64,000 nt of DNA, taken from NCBI GenBank assembly GCA_000711775.1, contig ARYC01001306.1, positions 34,149-98,148 of the forward strand. The letters run 5' to 3'. How positions within the stretch are numbered: position 1 is the first letter of the stretch; every line of letters begins with the position of its first letter. A program made the translations under genes and the position numbers. This DNA is from Oxytricha trifallax (lineage: Eukaryota; Ciliophora; Spirotrichea; Sporadotrichida; Oxytrichidae). Below are positions 10,331-21,419 of this stretch, in pieces. Below the pieces are notes generated by a model. The model was not told the origin of the DNA. It saw nothing but the letters and a program-made list of their open reading frames with translations, and did no database searches.

Positions 10331-11926
10331 AATTAATACGTGTTTGAAAATTATCGATAGAATTAATTGAATAAAATAATTTATGTCATTAATCAATTGA
10401 AGCTCCTTAATTCCTTTCGATTTGCATAGGAATGCTAGAATATTTTAAATGGCTACATTTTAAATTTAAATTTCTAAATTATTTATGCTCATAATGAACA
10501 GATTATGAATATTAAAACTCAAAATATCCAAAATAAGGAAATTAAGCTGCATTCTTATAATAATGGTTAAAATCTAAAATCTCTCTCTATATTTTAAATT
10601 AAGGTTAAAGCCAACTAATTATAGATAGAAAAATTGCAGAGAGTGAGTAACTAATATTGCTATAATATAAATAAAATAGAATTTATTATTATTTAAATAT
10701 AGAATACTGATGACAATAATGGCAATCAAATTGATCAGCACTAAGATTTATAGATAAATGAAGAAGCAGGAGTGAATAATATGACTTTGAAAGATTTAAT
10801 CAAATAAACTACTCTATTGAAGAAAAAAAAATAAATAACAATGCCCTTGGAGTAATTATTTTTTTAATTTTATCATACAAATTTGGCTAATATATTAAAA
10901 CAATTAATATTATATTCAATAATTAGAGGTTAAGAAATCTTAAGTAGTGAGCGATAAGATTATACAAAATTTAATATAAACGAGGAGGAATTAAGAGAAT
11001 AGCAAAGATAAGAAGAGATGAAATTGCTTGGTCTTAATGAAAACTGTATGCTACTTTTAAATTAAATAGTTTAAATCATAATAATGGTAAAATACTATTC
11101 CCTTTGATTAATACTAAATGAAATGTATTTATAGATGTGGTGACTGATTTTGAATTTATTTGAAGTGTCTAATTAATGTGAACTGGATTTCGAGAGTGAT
11201 TTAAATATGTTCCTTGCTCTTGAAAACATCATAATAGATCATTAAATAAATATAAAGGTTGATTCAGTTACTATAAGATGGTTATTAAATAAAGATTTTT
11301 ACTTAAAATTAATAATTAAATTTAACCTTTCTCTTTCTAAGCTTAATTACTTGTCCATAATCTCCTTCTCAAAACTGCTTGTTAAGTTTACAATTGACCA
11401 ATTTGAGAGCAACTTCTCCCTATGCACATTTCCTTTCAACGATTGCATCCAGGTAAACATTAAATCTTACTAAATGTCTCATGTATTTCTCTATCTACTA
11501 TCTAGCAAGCTGCTCTATGTATAAATTACAAGGCTCTATGCCATTGAAGAATTATTGCACACTCCATCCATAGTGTATAAAATCATTTTCACGGCACCGT
11601 TTAAGTGATAGAGAGATTTATCCTTAACCAGGAATTAACAATTAGGACAGTGAAGATTCGATACATCACTCAATCCTCCAGGAAATTACTTATATGAGAA
11701 GTTTGAATAGCAAATGTTGCAGTATATTTGTGAGTTTTTTAGTAAATTTAATGGCTAGATGTTTAGTACATAGCATTACACTCTATATAGCTATTCTTAT
11801 TGCGTTCCAGTTAAAGAAGGATTTTAATAGAGAATATCAGCTAAGTCAGTAGCCTCATAATCGATATAAAGTTGTCCTATAGTTGAAGCAATTGCTGGCT
11901 TCTCAAGAACCTCCTCATAAATTTGA
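10331..11926 (+). CDS. Locus A, block 9: C-terminal part
   Basis: A 250-codon frame (10331-11078) contains GQNLKSLSIFQIKVKANQLQ-like beta-rich sequence and KLLGLNENCMLLLNQIVQI, and ends at a GTAAAATACT...TTTATAG intron (about 11082-11129). Coding resumes around 11146 with LFEVSNQCELDFESDLNMF and continues to HTPSIVYKIIFTAPFK. From about 11650 the best frame reads FDTSLNPPGNYLYEKFEQQM and ends GFSRTSSQI at TGA 11924-11926; another frame stays open to about 12013, so the end is not settled. The alternating hydrophobic strands may form a C2-like or beta-sandwich domain, but this is a guess. Confidence 0.45.
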
Positions 11927-12389
11927 TATAAATGAGAATATTCGTTGTGATGATGTTATTAGACTTCTCCTAGAATCATTGGAGTCATGTCTTAACCAAG
12001 ATTGTCTATAGATTGATTGAAGCATTACGCTTGTTTAATTGAGAGAATCAAGACTAACTCATTCAAATATCATAAATGTTATCAGTTAAATTTATGCTTA
12101 ATTAAAAATTAAGCATACTTTATATCATTTTTACCAACAAGTTGTATTTGTATCCTATTAAATAAATAAAATTAATTAATAAGTTTTAACTTAATATAAA
12201 AAGATAATATCCTCAATTAGGTATAACAAGCTTGTGTCTAATTTTTATATTAACTCTATGAATAAACTAAATTTATAATGATTTTTTTATTATTAGCAGT
12301 AATTGAGAATATTAAAATTTTTTAATAACTTTTATATTGAATAAATTCGGTTCAAATTAAAAATGGTTTTAGCAATAAATTATATTAGT
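11927..12389. other. Intergenic AT-rich spacer between convergent genes
   Basis: Lies between the plus-strand end of locus A and the minus-strand stop of the telomere-protein gene. No coding or structured RNA was recognised. Confidence 0.4.
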
Positions 12390-14165
12390 TCAAAATAAAT
12401 TATAATACGTTTAAGATGGAATAGCTGCTTTGATTCTAATAGCATCTCCTTTCTTGAGATACTTTGGTAATAAACTTTTCACTGTAAATAAATCAAAGTC
12501 CCTAAAAATGATTTTATTTTAAAAGATAATTTTATACTTACCCGCAAGAGTGATCACTGATCTTAATCAGAACTCTTTAATCACGATTTTGGAGAACCTC
12601 CAAATCATTTATTTATTCTATTTACACTATTAAATTGAATCCTTTTACTGCCATTTCATTTTTAGTCCCCGATATTAATTCATTACTAATAATATCTCTA
12701 GCTTTAGACAAAGTCATCACCATGTTGTTTTCAAAAATGAATTCATTCTTGAAGTAATCATTTCCCCATTTTATCGACTTCCTTATTATATCTCTATCAA
12801 TTAATCCCATAGAGTATTCTTTGCTTGAAATTTTCATAGGCAAATAGTGAGGTGTGACCTTTTAGTCTTCTCCTACTAAACTTTGCTGTGACATCAGATC
12901 TTCTTTGCTCTTTGTAGTAATCTCAATTTTGTTAATTAGCTGCTATTTATTCTTACCTAACCCGACCAGATCTTATACGCTTTACTCGTGCTTTTATCCA
13001 CTAAACTACTTCTTCTTTTACTTAGATTCGTCATCTGAATCAGAATCCATAATTTAGTCTCTGTCTTAATCCTAAGAATCATCATTATTTTGATTTTAAG
13101 GGGATTTTTGTTTTTTAATATCGTCAAGTATATTTTTCTTTTCTTTTCCTTCAAAAGTTACCCAGGAACTACCAAATGGAATAATCACTGAGAAAGTCTT
13201 TCTTTCTTTAAAGTAACAAATTTATATTTTATATCATTTTTCGACTTTCTTAATAAAAATAAAGTTCAATTTATTAAATATCTATAATTTTGTTAGAATA
13301 AAAACTCTTCTCTAATTATAAACATTTAATTAGATTTAATAAAAATTTAAATCCCTTATTAACCCAATATTACATCTATGTATTCTAACTATATCGCCTA
13401 CTCGTTTGAAAGTGGGTAAATATTCAGGGTTCTTATGAAATATTGTAATTGCAATTGCACAGTTCACGTCATCTTTAATGCTGTTATCTCTGTTATTAAC
13501 TCTCATTAAGATATTAAAAATTCACACATTAGTTAAGCAGACTGATTTATTCCAATAAAATAAAAATTAAAACTCTTGGATAGATAGTGGGATCAATTAT
13601 CTTTACTATCTCGCAGGATTCATTTCCCCTTACTTGATATGAGGAGAAGTTGCATCAATAACAATTCTATAAATATTGAATAATTCCGTGCTCCCTAAAC
13701 TTTTCCTTGCTAGCTCAGTGTACACATGCACCTAATTTGATTTATAGTATTTAAGGCTTTTGGGGGTTCACATTTACGTTTGATTGATTTAGATTATTGT
13801 AGTGGTGTTAGGTGTGGTGAGGGTTGGGCTTGCGGCCTCGTTTGGCTAGCTGTGCAGCTGATTAGGGGATATTTTACAAATTTGAAGTATTAGAATAAGT
13901 TTTTATAGTAGTACTTGGCAAATTAAAAAAGGCTTTGATCATGATGCTGTTAATTTGAATTTATTTATATTATTTAAATAAAATTCAAATACTAATAAAA
14001 TCACAATTTAATAATTATATTATTATTTCAAATTTAAATTATATTAGAGACGTCAACACCACCATTTTCTTTCTACAACTATTCTAATCTTGCCTTTTCC
14101 TCTGCCTCTTTCTAGAGAGTTTTCTTACTTTTTGAACCAGATGGCCTACCTTTTTTCTAGTCCAT
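12390..14165 (-). CDS. Telomere-end-binding protein alpha / POT1-like (two OB folds)
   Basis: Read on the minus strand from ATG 14165 (MDQKKGRPSGSKSKKTL) to TGA 12390. Family-diagnostic pieces occur in the right order: a basic N-terminus; VYTELARKSLGSTELFNIY and VIDATSPH; NESCEIVKIIDPTIYP; AIAITIFHKNPEYLPTFKRV then GDIVRIHRCNIG (end of OB1); IIPFGSSWVTF; then a second unit with IKWGNDYFKN, a GT-AG intron at about 12500-12540, and KKGDAIRIKAAIPSQ (OB2). Ciliate TEBP-alpha binds single-stranded G4T4 telomere overhangs with its OB folds. The encoded protein is about 350 residues and ends after OB2, without the third, beta-binding OB fold of the long form. Two apparent frameshifts (near the CCCCC run at about 13766 and near 13633) and a noncoding gap at about 13880-14045 fit MDS/IES structure, sequence error or decay. 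The acidic linker after OB1 (about 13000-13090) is rich in Asp/Gln. Confidence 0.8.
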
Positions 14166-14294
14166 TGTGTATATTGTTAATGATTTATATTTTTAGATAT
14201 TTTTTCTCGCAATAATCTATTTACTGCTATATTTTCTTATAGATTGTTAATGATCAGAGATTAAATAAAAAATTCAATCATAGATCTTTCACTG

Positions 14295-15540
14295 TCACAA
14301 TGAATCATCAATTTTTTGCCAACTTGTTATTACCACATTTTTCATTAGTATCGCAATTGTCATTGGTCCGACTCTACCAGGGACAGGTGTAATAAAAGCG
14401 CATTTTTTAATAGCTTTGTGAAGTTGAACATCCCCATATACTCTCTTCACAGTATCATACTATTATTACTCTTCATCTATATTCTATTACTCTATTGAAA
14501 TATCATCTTGTGATTTTTGTTCTTCTTAGTCTGGAGTACTACCACCACTATTTAATTGTTAGTCTTTAGCTACTTAGACTCTCTTGACCTATTCATATCC
14601 AACATTTATTCCCTCATCAATGACTATGGCGCCCTCTTTAATCCACTCTCCCTTGAAGAAACGATTCTAGCCAATGGCAGTAATTAAGAAATCAGCCTGA
14701 CTCACATAATCCTGGATATTTTTGGTTTGAAAGTGACACTGTCGCATTGTTTTTGGAGAGGAGTAGAGACAAAGACATTCCTACTATGTTTGACTTTCCA
14801 CAGATTGTTGCGTTTAGACCTGAGAAATCACCCGATTTGCAACAATATTTGGGGATGATACTTATAAATATATTTTTAAATAATGGTTATTTTGATTAAA
14901 GACTGGATAAAAACTACATGTTTAAAATTATTTATTTATTTATTGAAAGAAAGATTTTTTCACAAAGATAATTTAAAAAATAAACATCGATAAGTTTAGA
15001 TTTTTTAATTTGAAATAATGTATATTAATACGAAATTACATAAAAAATATAAAAATTAATGAATTTTTAAAATAAGTAAATCATAATTCACTTTTTATTC
15101 TTTAAGTAGCTCATATACAGGCAAAGATGAACAAGAATTAAATTAAGGATTTCTGCCTTTCAAAGCCATTTCTATTAAAAAGATGTTATTCTTTCCCTTT
15201 ATATAGTTAGAAACAAATGAATCAAACAGAACAATCTTATAGTTATAGAAGTAACTTACTGGCAATATTAACTGGATGGAATACATTAACATCTTTCCAA
15301 GGGTCAATTAAATCCAGTGTTTAATTGTCATCTAAGTGTTTAGGGAGAGGCAATTAAACCATTATTCCATTGATTTTAGAGTCTTCATTCATTTATTTTA
15401 TTAAATCAAATATTTGTTACTCTGAGCAGTCTATTGGTAGATCATAGCCACGGCATTCTTAATTATTCAATTTTTATTGAGATATTATCAATAACACTAT
15501 TATCAAAGTAATTTAATATCCACTATTTTAATATAAAAAT
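14295..15540 (-). CDS. Bifunctional methylenetetrahydrofolate dehydrogenase/cyclohydrolase (FolD/MTHFD)
   Basis: Minus-strand blocks assemble a FolD protein, which interconverts methylene-, methenyl- and formyl-tetrahydrofolate using NAD(P). Block 15258-15540 gives [16 protein letters not shown] and [14 protein letters not shown], the folate-binding motifs. Block 15082-15168 gives [16 protein letters not shown], the P(C/S)TP-like region. Block 14295-14850 gives GKSNIVGM (nucleotide-binding loop), [23 protein letters not shown], and [18 protein letters not shown] near the C-terminus, with TGA at 14295-14297. A Gln/Glu-rich insertion of about 45 residues lies before the PVPG motif. One single-base frameshift at about 14736 (ATVS to CHFQTK) interrupts block 3. 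Gaps at 14851-15081 and 15169-15257 are intron/IES. The N-terminus upstream of 15540 is poorly matched and may be missing or scrambled. Confidence 0.85.
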
Positions 15541-15787
15541 ACTTCAACATAATTTTCTATAAAATCATTCCAAGCTTAATTTATCACAGATCAGAATTTT
15601 TGGATCGGACATACATCTCTGAATTTTCTCTACTACCAACTATTTATACCATATATTTAAACTAAAGACAAAAGCATATAATTAACAATTCTAGTTTAAG
15701 AATAGTATGTAGCCCAATACTGGTTTCTCATATATGTTCCTTTTCTTTTCTTAATATAAACATTAAAAAATATTTAATTTAGCTTTA

Positions 15788-16696
15788 AGGTCATTTCATA
15801 TAGTGGAAGTCTGAAAGCAACATGATCCTTGGCAAGGAGAACAGCATCTAGCTTGATTAAGTAACTACACTCTTTAAACTTTGCTTGAATGAATACTTGA
15901 TACTCATTTGTAAACTCCATCTAATATTTATCATCACTTAAGAGATAATTGAAGGGATAAACCTTGTATGCGTATTGATAATCATTGATAACTTTCTTAT
16001 CAAAGGAGTCTTCTAATATTAGGTAGCTTTAAAGAGAAGTATCTAGGTCAATCTAAGCAAGAACCGGTATTTTTTGTATTGAATCTTGATCATAATTTTT
16101 GTTATTTCAGAGGTCAGTTGGTTGCGTGCCTTCCTAACGTACTCTAACTCTCTTGCTGATTCAGGCACTACGACCGTAGAATATTCCCTCGCTTTTCTTT
16201 TGTTGAGAAGCTTCAGCTCAACTTCATGATTCTCAACCTCTATATATTTCTTGCGAGCTTTTAATAGATGCTTCTTCAAGTCTCTTGTATGAGAGTATTG
16301 CTTATGGCACTCAAAGCAGTCATACTTTCCATCTATTTTATCATGCTATAAGTATACAGTAGGCTTGGCTTCTCTATGCTCTTTCTTATGTCTATACAAG
16401 CATGATTTATGAGCAAAATCTCTCTCACATAGCTCACAAAAATAGACTTCAGCTTCTTCAGTTTATATAGGAATTTCATTAATACCTTTCTCCTCCTCTC
16501 TGTCTCCCACACACTTATTTGCCATTTATTTTCTATTATTAATTTCTATTTTAATAACACAGACCTCAAGTGATAGATCTGGTAGTTCCTTATGAAAGTT
16601 CATCTCACAGCTATCACACTTTTTATTGACGCCAAAGGTAAGTCTCATTTAGTTTGATGGAAGTGCTGTTGTTTTTCTTAAAATGTTAGCGCTCAT
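15788..16696 (-). pseudogene. TBE 57-kDa zinc-finger/kinase protein, C-terminally truncated
   Basis: Starts at ATG 16696 (MSANILRKTT-like) and reads minus. Two C2H2 fingers are visible: YFCELCERDFAHKSCLYRHK ending KEH, and YDCFECHKQYSHTRDLKKHL. Downstream is the beginning of the kinase N-lobe (YAYKVYPFNYLL-like, with the lysine that would bind ATP) but the sequence stops being TBE-like at 15788, before the HRD catalytic loop. It therefore cannot encode a complete kinase. It is divergently transcribed from the 22-kDa gene across an iteron-rich spacer. Confidence 0.8.
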
Positions 16697-16879
16697 ATTT
16701 AATTTTTAATTTAAAATTATAAAACTGCCTCTATAACTGACAGCTTATATGAGATCTTTGCAAGTCTACAAGTTTCAAGGGAGGTTCTTGGAGTACTAGA
16801 GAAGAAATATGAGTGTTAAGAGACGATCCAGTTCTACATATGGGTGAGGAAGTAACCATTTTTACTTTCAATAATAAGT

Positions 16880-17035
16880 TGATTATTAGTACTTACCGAT
16901 TTAGGAGGTGCACCTAATTAAGTACGTACTGCTTTAGGAGGTATTTTGTGATTTTATGATAAAATTAGGGTGCTCCTAATTAAGTACTAGCATTTTAGGA
17001 GCTGCTCTTAATAAAGTACGTACCAATTTAATTTT
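16880..17035. promoter_or_regulatory. Iterated AATTAAGTAC / GGAGGT motifs between divergent TBE genes
   Basis: The spacer between the kinase gene (minus) and the 22-kDa gene (plus) contains at least four copies of AATTAAGTAC or a near match, often extended to GTACGTAC, alternating with TTAGGAGGT or CTCCTAATT. The same array is in copy D at 58800-58980, while copies B and C have their own versions. A bidirectional promoter or a binding site for an element protein is an inference from position. Confidence 0.5.
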
Positions 17036-17236
17036 AAAAATATGGAACTATAACAGTAGAAATTGATATCAATCTCTCAAGTTTGAAACCAGTTCTCAAA
17101 ACCTTCTCCATATCCTTCTAAGAGACCTCCTATAGGATGGCCATATTAAATAGTAAGTTTTACAGAGATAAATAATTGAAATCAATAAACTTATATTTGA
17201 ATATCATTTCATAGATCTGTAAACTAGAGGGAGTCA

Positions 17237-18065
17237 ATGAATGATGTAATGAAAAGAGTGCAAGCACAAGAATTGATTCAAAGATTTAGAAGCAAGGAGG
17301 ATTTTCACCGCTACCTGATGCAGTAAGGTAATGAACTCATAGTAACTCATCTTGATTATGTAGTTGGTTTGCTCTTGCCAACGATGGAAGGTACCAAAAT
17401 TTCATTTCTAAGGGCGATACTCTGCGAAGAGAAGAAAGCATTGAAAACTTAAGATGTAAAGTTTGCAGAGATTCAAAATTATCTAGAAATCTCAGTGACT
17501 AACTTATATGATGATGCTATGAATGACCCAGAAGTTTCGCTGTACCTGCCTATTAAGAAGCAGTTGTCAAATAAACTGCCTGAAAGAAACTTTTCTTTGG
17601 CATACTTGCAACAATTAAAGGTGATTATTTGAAAGAAATTATTCAAGAATCTCATAAGAAAAGGTACAGCATCTCTTGAGAAGATAAAGACAAACAAGGG
17701 ATCAAGATAAGTTAGAGCTGGCTATCAGAGCTGCAGAAGCACCTTTATATTTTAAGTAAGATTAGTAGCTTAACTCTTTAGAAAAATCTGGTACTGGCAT
17801 CTTCTTGATGAAGGAATAGAGTAAGCTTCACAGAGAGCGAAAGTCGCAGACAGCTGGTGCTAAAGTTTTTCTTTTTAAATTAGGAAAAAGAAGTCCCCCC
17901 AGCAAAAGAAAGGACGTTTTTTATTCAAATATTCAGCCACCAGAGTCAATGAACATAGATGCTGGAGCTGGCAGTAAGAGAAGAAACTTAGGTGGAGGGA
18001 AGCAAGAAGTAGAAGTAGAAGAAAAGAAAGAGAAGCCAGCTCCCTCTAAAGAATTTTAAATGTGA
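17237..18065 (+). pseudogene. TBE 22-kDa protein gene (decayed)
   Basis: Reads MNDVMKRVQAQELIQRFRSK, a 35-40-nt intron (GTAATGAACTC...TTATGTAG, about 17328-17362), then VGLLLPTMEGTKISFLRAIL and YLPIKKQLSNKLPERNFS. The ATGGAGTC start seen in copies B-D is lost here (GAGGGAGTC), leaving the next ATG. Compared with copies C and D, one base is missing at about 17592 (AACTTTTCTTTGG against AACTTCTTCTTTGG) and a TGA appears at about 17678, so it is not intact. The C-terminal part is basic with KKEKP-like ends. Function in the family is unknown. Confidence 0.75.
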
Positions 18066-18113
18066 CTTATATATTCATTAACTTAATTAACTACAAAACT
18101 TATTTATATACAT

Positions 18114-19143
18114 TCACTCTCCCTTCTTTAGCACACTTTTAAGCCAACAAATTATCTACTCTCTTCGCTGAGCTTTAATAATATCTACTGTATCGATAGG
18201 TAGGTCGTGCGTCAAGTGATATAGCAGCAGTTTCTTGTAATGACCTTTTAATATTCCCCAGTAGAACTCAATTCCATTAAACTATGGACTGTAAGGTACG
18301 TTGAACACTGGCGTTATTCTAAGTTGTTCATAACTCTTCCTTGTTTCTTTGGCCTTATGAACAGAAAGATTATCAACGAATAGTATAATCTCTTATTCAG
18401 GGTACTTCTCTCTCAGCTGTTCTAATAACTTTATATACTGCTCTGTCTTAATAGAGCGAGGATGAATAAGATAAGTTTCTAAATCAGTATCCTCACTAAT
18501 TCCTCCAAGAATTGCCATTGTTTGTACCTTGACTTTCTAGTCATATACCTCTATATTACAATGCCTCTTATACCAAGACTTCTAGATGAAAGTGTTGAAG
18601 GTAAACACAGCCTCGTCAGCATGAATAAACTTAATATTATTCTATTAGGCTCTCTGCATTTAATTATAAATATAATTTAAGTTGTTGTTGTAAAAATGGC
18701 AGAGTGAAATCAATGACTCTCTTGATACGATTTACACCTTTGTAAGAGATACCGTTTCGTTTATAAATGTTTGCAACAGACTATGCAGAGATCTTCAACT
18801 CAGGGAACTGGCGATGAAACATAATAGCTCGTTAGTCGAGAGAGAAGTGAGCCCAATACTTCAAAGTTTTTGCATTAATAAGATAATCAATATGCTTCTA
18901 TAGAAACTTAGACTTCCTCATAGACTAAGAATTCAGCTATTATTGCTTTAATTACACAGCTTTCAAGCAGTGAGAACGAACAGTTGAGGGACTACGCTTT
19001 AAGAGCAGTGCAATAGACTTATAGTTCAGTACTGGTTTGAGTTAATCACTATACATATCACATCCATAACGCAGTTTAAAAACTAAATCTATATACTCTT
19101 CATCATAAATAGAACCCAAAAGCTTGTAATTTTAGTCTCGCAT
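18114..19143 (-). pseudogene. TBE 42-kDa DD34E transposase, frameshifted
   Basis: Starts at ATG 19143 (MRDQNYKLLGSIYDEEYIDL) and ends at TGA 18114-18116. Catalytic residues of the IS630/Tc1/mariner-type core are all present: FIHADEAVFTF (first D), ILFVDNLSVHK (second D), and YSPQFNGIEFYWG (E), with 34 residues between the second D and E. One extra T in the TTTTT run at about 18700 shifts the frame; copy B has the uninterrupted version. Transposases of this family in Oxytricha are known to take part in germline DNA elimination, so an otherwise well-kept reading frame fits selection. Confidence 0.85.
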
Positions 19144-19145
19144 TA

Positions 19146-19223
19146 ATTAATAACCCCGACCCCTAACAAATTCCCTACAAATCAAAGCACTTATAAACCT
19201 CATTAAGGGGTTTTGGGGTTTTG
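19146..19223. repeat. TBE right terminal inverted repeat, about 78 bp
   Basis: Reverse complement begins CAAAACCCCAAAACCCC and continues TTAATGAGGTTTATAAGTGC, matching the left repeat of copy D over about 78 bp. The first 17 bp are telomere sequence. Confidence 0.85.
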
Positions 19224-21310
19224 ATTACCGATCCATTGATTCTCCTGATTCTGGTCCACTGTCATCTCTAGCTGCATTATCAAACTTAAAGTTTAAAGAT
19301 TTGAACATTGGTGTTTAGATGTTACTCTTTCTCATATTTGGACTTTACACTTAGTCATGTGGTTCCTCTTCTTTATTTAAAATTAAATACAATTCTAAGA
19401 ATCATCTTCTCTCTTTTAAGTAAAAATGTTTTTGGTGTTAAAAACAACTTGCTACTTTATGTCAATTAAATAATAATTATTCAAACTTATAGCTCCTTAT
19501 GAAATATTAAATAAATCATTTTAAACTCTTCAGCAAGTTCAAAGTTATAGCCATATAGAGTACTTCTACGTTGCTCTTTAAAACTTGTCTTTATCCTTTC
19601 TGAAGGTCTATTTTATCCGTAGTACGATCCATTTCTAGAAACATTAGCACTTAGGTTTTCAATACTTAAGTGATCACATCCTACTTGTTAATTATTATAA
19701 TCATCCATGTTGCTGAAGTTATTACTCAACCTCCCTGCTATGTTAATTTCATAATCTCGACCATTTTTATTCAAGAAACTCCCTCTTCTAATAACATTGG
19801 CTGATGTAGTGTTAGTATGAAGCTCGAATGGTCTTAGATTTTCTATTGAACATATTATTATTGACACTGATGTCTTATGAGGGCTTTTTATCTTAATTTC
19901 CAAAACTATCGTTTAGCTTGTCTGTGTAAATTAATACTCGCAAATATATGTCCATATCTTCAAGAGGGAATTCCCAAAATCAAGGCTTGCTAGTTCATTT
20001 TTCTCCACCTTAATTTTATGCTCTGTCACATTTTACTCGTGATCAATGATCTTCAAAGTAACATGCTTCTATCTTGGACTTAACATAATTTTGTATGTTT
20101 TAAGTGAACTATCAGCTTCCTCATACTATCTATGCTTTTTCTTGCTCTTAAATTTGCTTAAAAATCTCCTCTATCTTATCGATATTGAATGTTTCCTTCT
20201 TTTTGGTTTTCTTATAGACTAGATGCTCCTATATAGTAGCAAAGTTATTTATTACAGATTCAAAATCTTTAATTTTGTTTTCTTTAGTGTCTCTTTGATT
20301 CTTGATTTAATTTCTATCATTGGTCAATCTGCTGCAGTACTCCTATAGTTAATATTACTTATATTTTGCTGTTTTTAGATCCACTTTGAATTACTTAATA
20401 CTTTCAATATTTTTAGAGGATTCTTCTTGCAACTGCGCTTTTAATACTCCAAAAATTAAATCAGATCTGTTCTTTGCCAGTGAACAATTAGCCATCTCTT
20501 TCTTTTGTTACTTTCTCTAGATTCGACTTAGCTTCCTTAAACTCTTTTTCTAGTTTCTCAAAATAATCGATATCTTAGGTTCTTTGATTATCCCTGGATT
20601 GGATTTCTTTCAATAGTTACTTGTTTTTATCATTAAGGTCCTCTAGTTTGAGCTCTAAAGTTGCATATTTCTCATTCATATCCATATTTCGATGGCTTTC
20701 ATCAAAGATTAAAGAATAATATATTAAATTACATCCATATTAATTTAAAAGAAAATAAATTAGAGATTGCACTGATTAATTACCTGCTATTATAAATTAA
20801 GATCATTTGTGCGCTTTACCTGTAATTGTTTGCATTATAGCCAGATTGAGAAAACTGAGAGTTAGTTAACTCTCCAATAAAACTATTCGAATGTTTTTAC
20901 CTATTTAGATTGAAAAATTGGTCATTATTTGTGTAACTGTGGAACCTATAGATTCTTGGTCCTTAGTTATTGATTTATTAAAAAAAAACTCTGAATATCA
21001 TTACCATATAGGTTTATATCGCTTCAAAAGATTTTATAAAAGAATATTAATTCGGGAATAATATTCTCGTCTAATCTTTCGATTTGAGTGAATTAGTCGT
21101 CTTGCTGTTCGAAATCTATCATGCTCTTTAAGTCTTCATTTTCTTCTTCAAGTCTTACTAACTCCTCTTGCATGAACTCAACTTACTGTTTTCTATCTTT
21201 CATTGCGATGAATTCCTCCAAAATTTCTGAGGAAAGGCCATCTCCCAGAATTTACGATGCCTGAAGCGATTTAAATATCCATTCTCGATAAGTATTTTAA
21301 ATGCTAAAGA
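19224..21310 (-). CDS. Coiled-coil protein, interrupted by TBE copy A
   Basis: Minus-strand blocks separated by gaps: 21045-21310 (EWIFKSLQASQILGDGLSSE, then EFMQEELVRLEEENEDLKSM), about 20820-20930 (FIGELTNSQFSQSGYNANNY then a GTAAAG donor), 19475-20690 (KLEDLNDKNKQLLKEIQSRD, KEFKEAKSNLEKVTKERD, TKKKETFNIDKIEEIFKQ), and 19224-19375 (NMRKSNIQTPMFKSLNFKFD ... SGPESGESMDRQ). Heptad-like Leu/Glu/Lys spacing indicates a long coiled coil. Two register changes (near 20500 and 20190) need introns, IESs or base errors. The last block stays open right up to the TBE edge at 19224, so the transposon sits inside or at the border of this gene. No specific family was recognised. Confidence 0.6.
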
Positions 21311-21419
21311 TTAGATATCATTATTAATTTTGATTTAATTTGCTAACTTTCTCTAGATAGAGAATGATTTTTATTCTAACTTCTAAATTATGTTCATCTA
21401 GAATTATTACTTTAATAAT

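Larger units (their letters stand above)
15788..19223. mobile_element. TBE transposon copy A, truncated at the left end
   Basis: Homologous along its length to the intact-ended copy at 57054-60642: kinase/zinc-finger gene (minus), 22-kDa gene (plus), transposase (minus), right inverted repeat ending GGGGTTTTGGGGTTTTG at 19223. The right flank starts ATT, in line with the ANT target. Similarity to copy D begins at about 15788 (GTCATTTCATATAGTGGAAG); the left terminal repeat and about 670 bp of the kinase 3' part are missing. The break point borders noncoding sequence next to the FolD gene. Confidence 0.9.
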
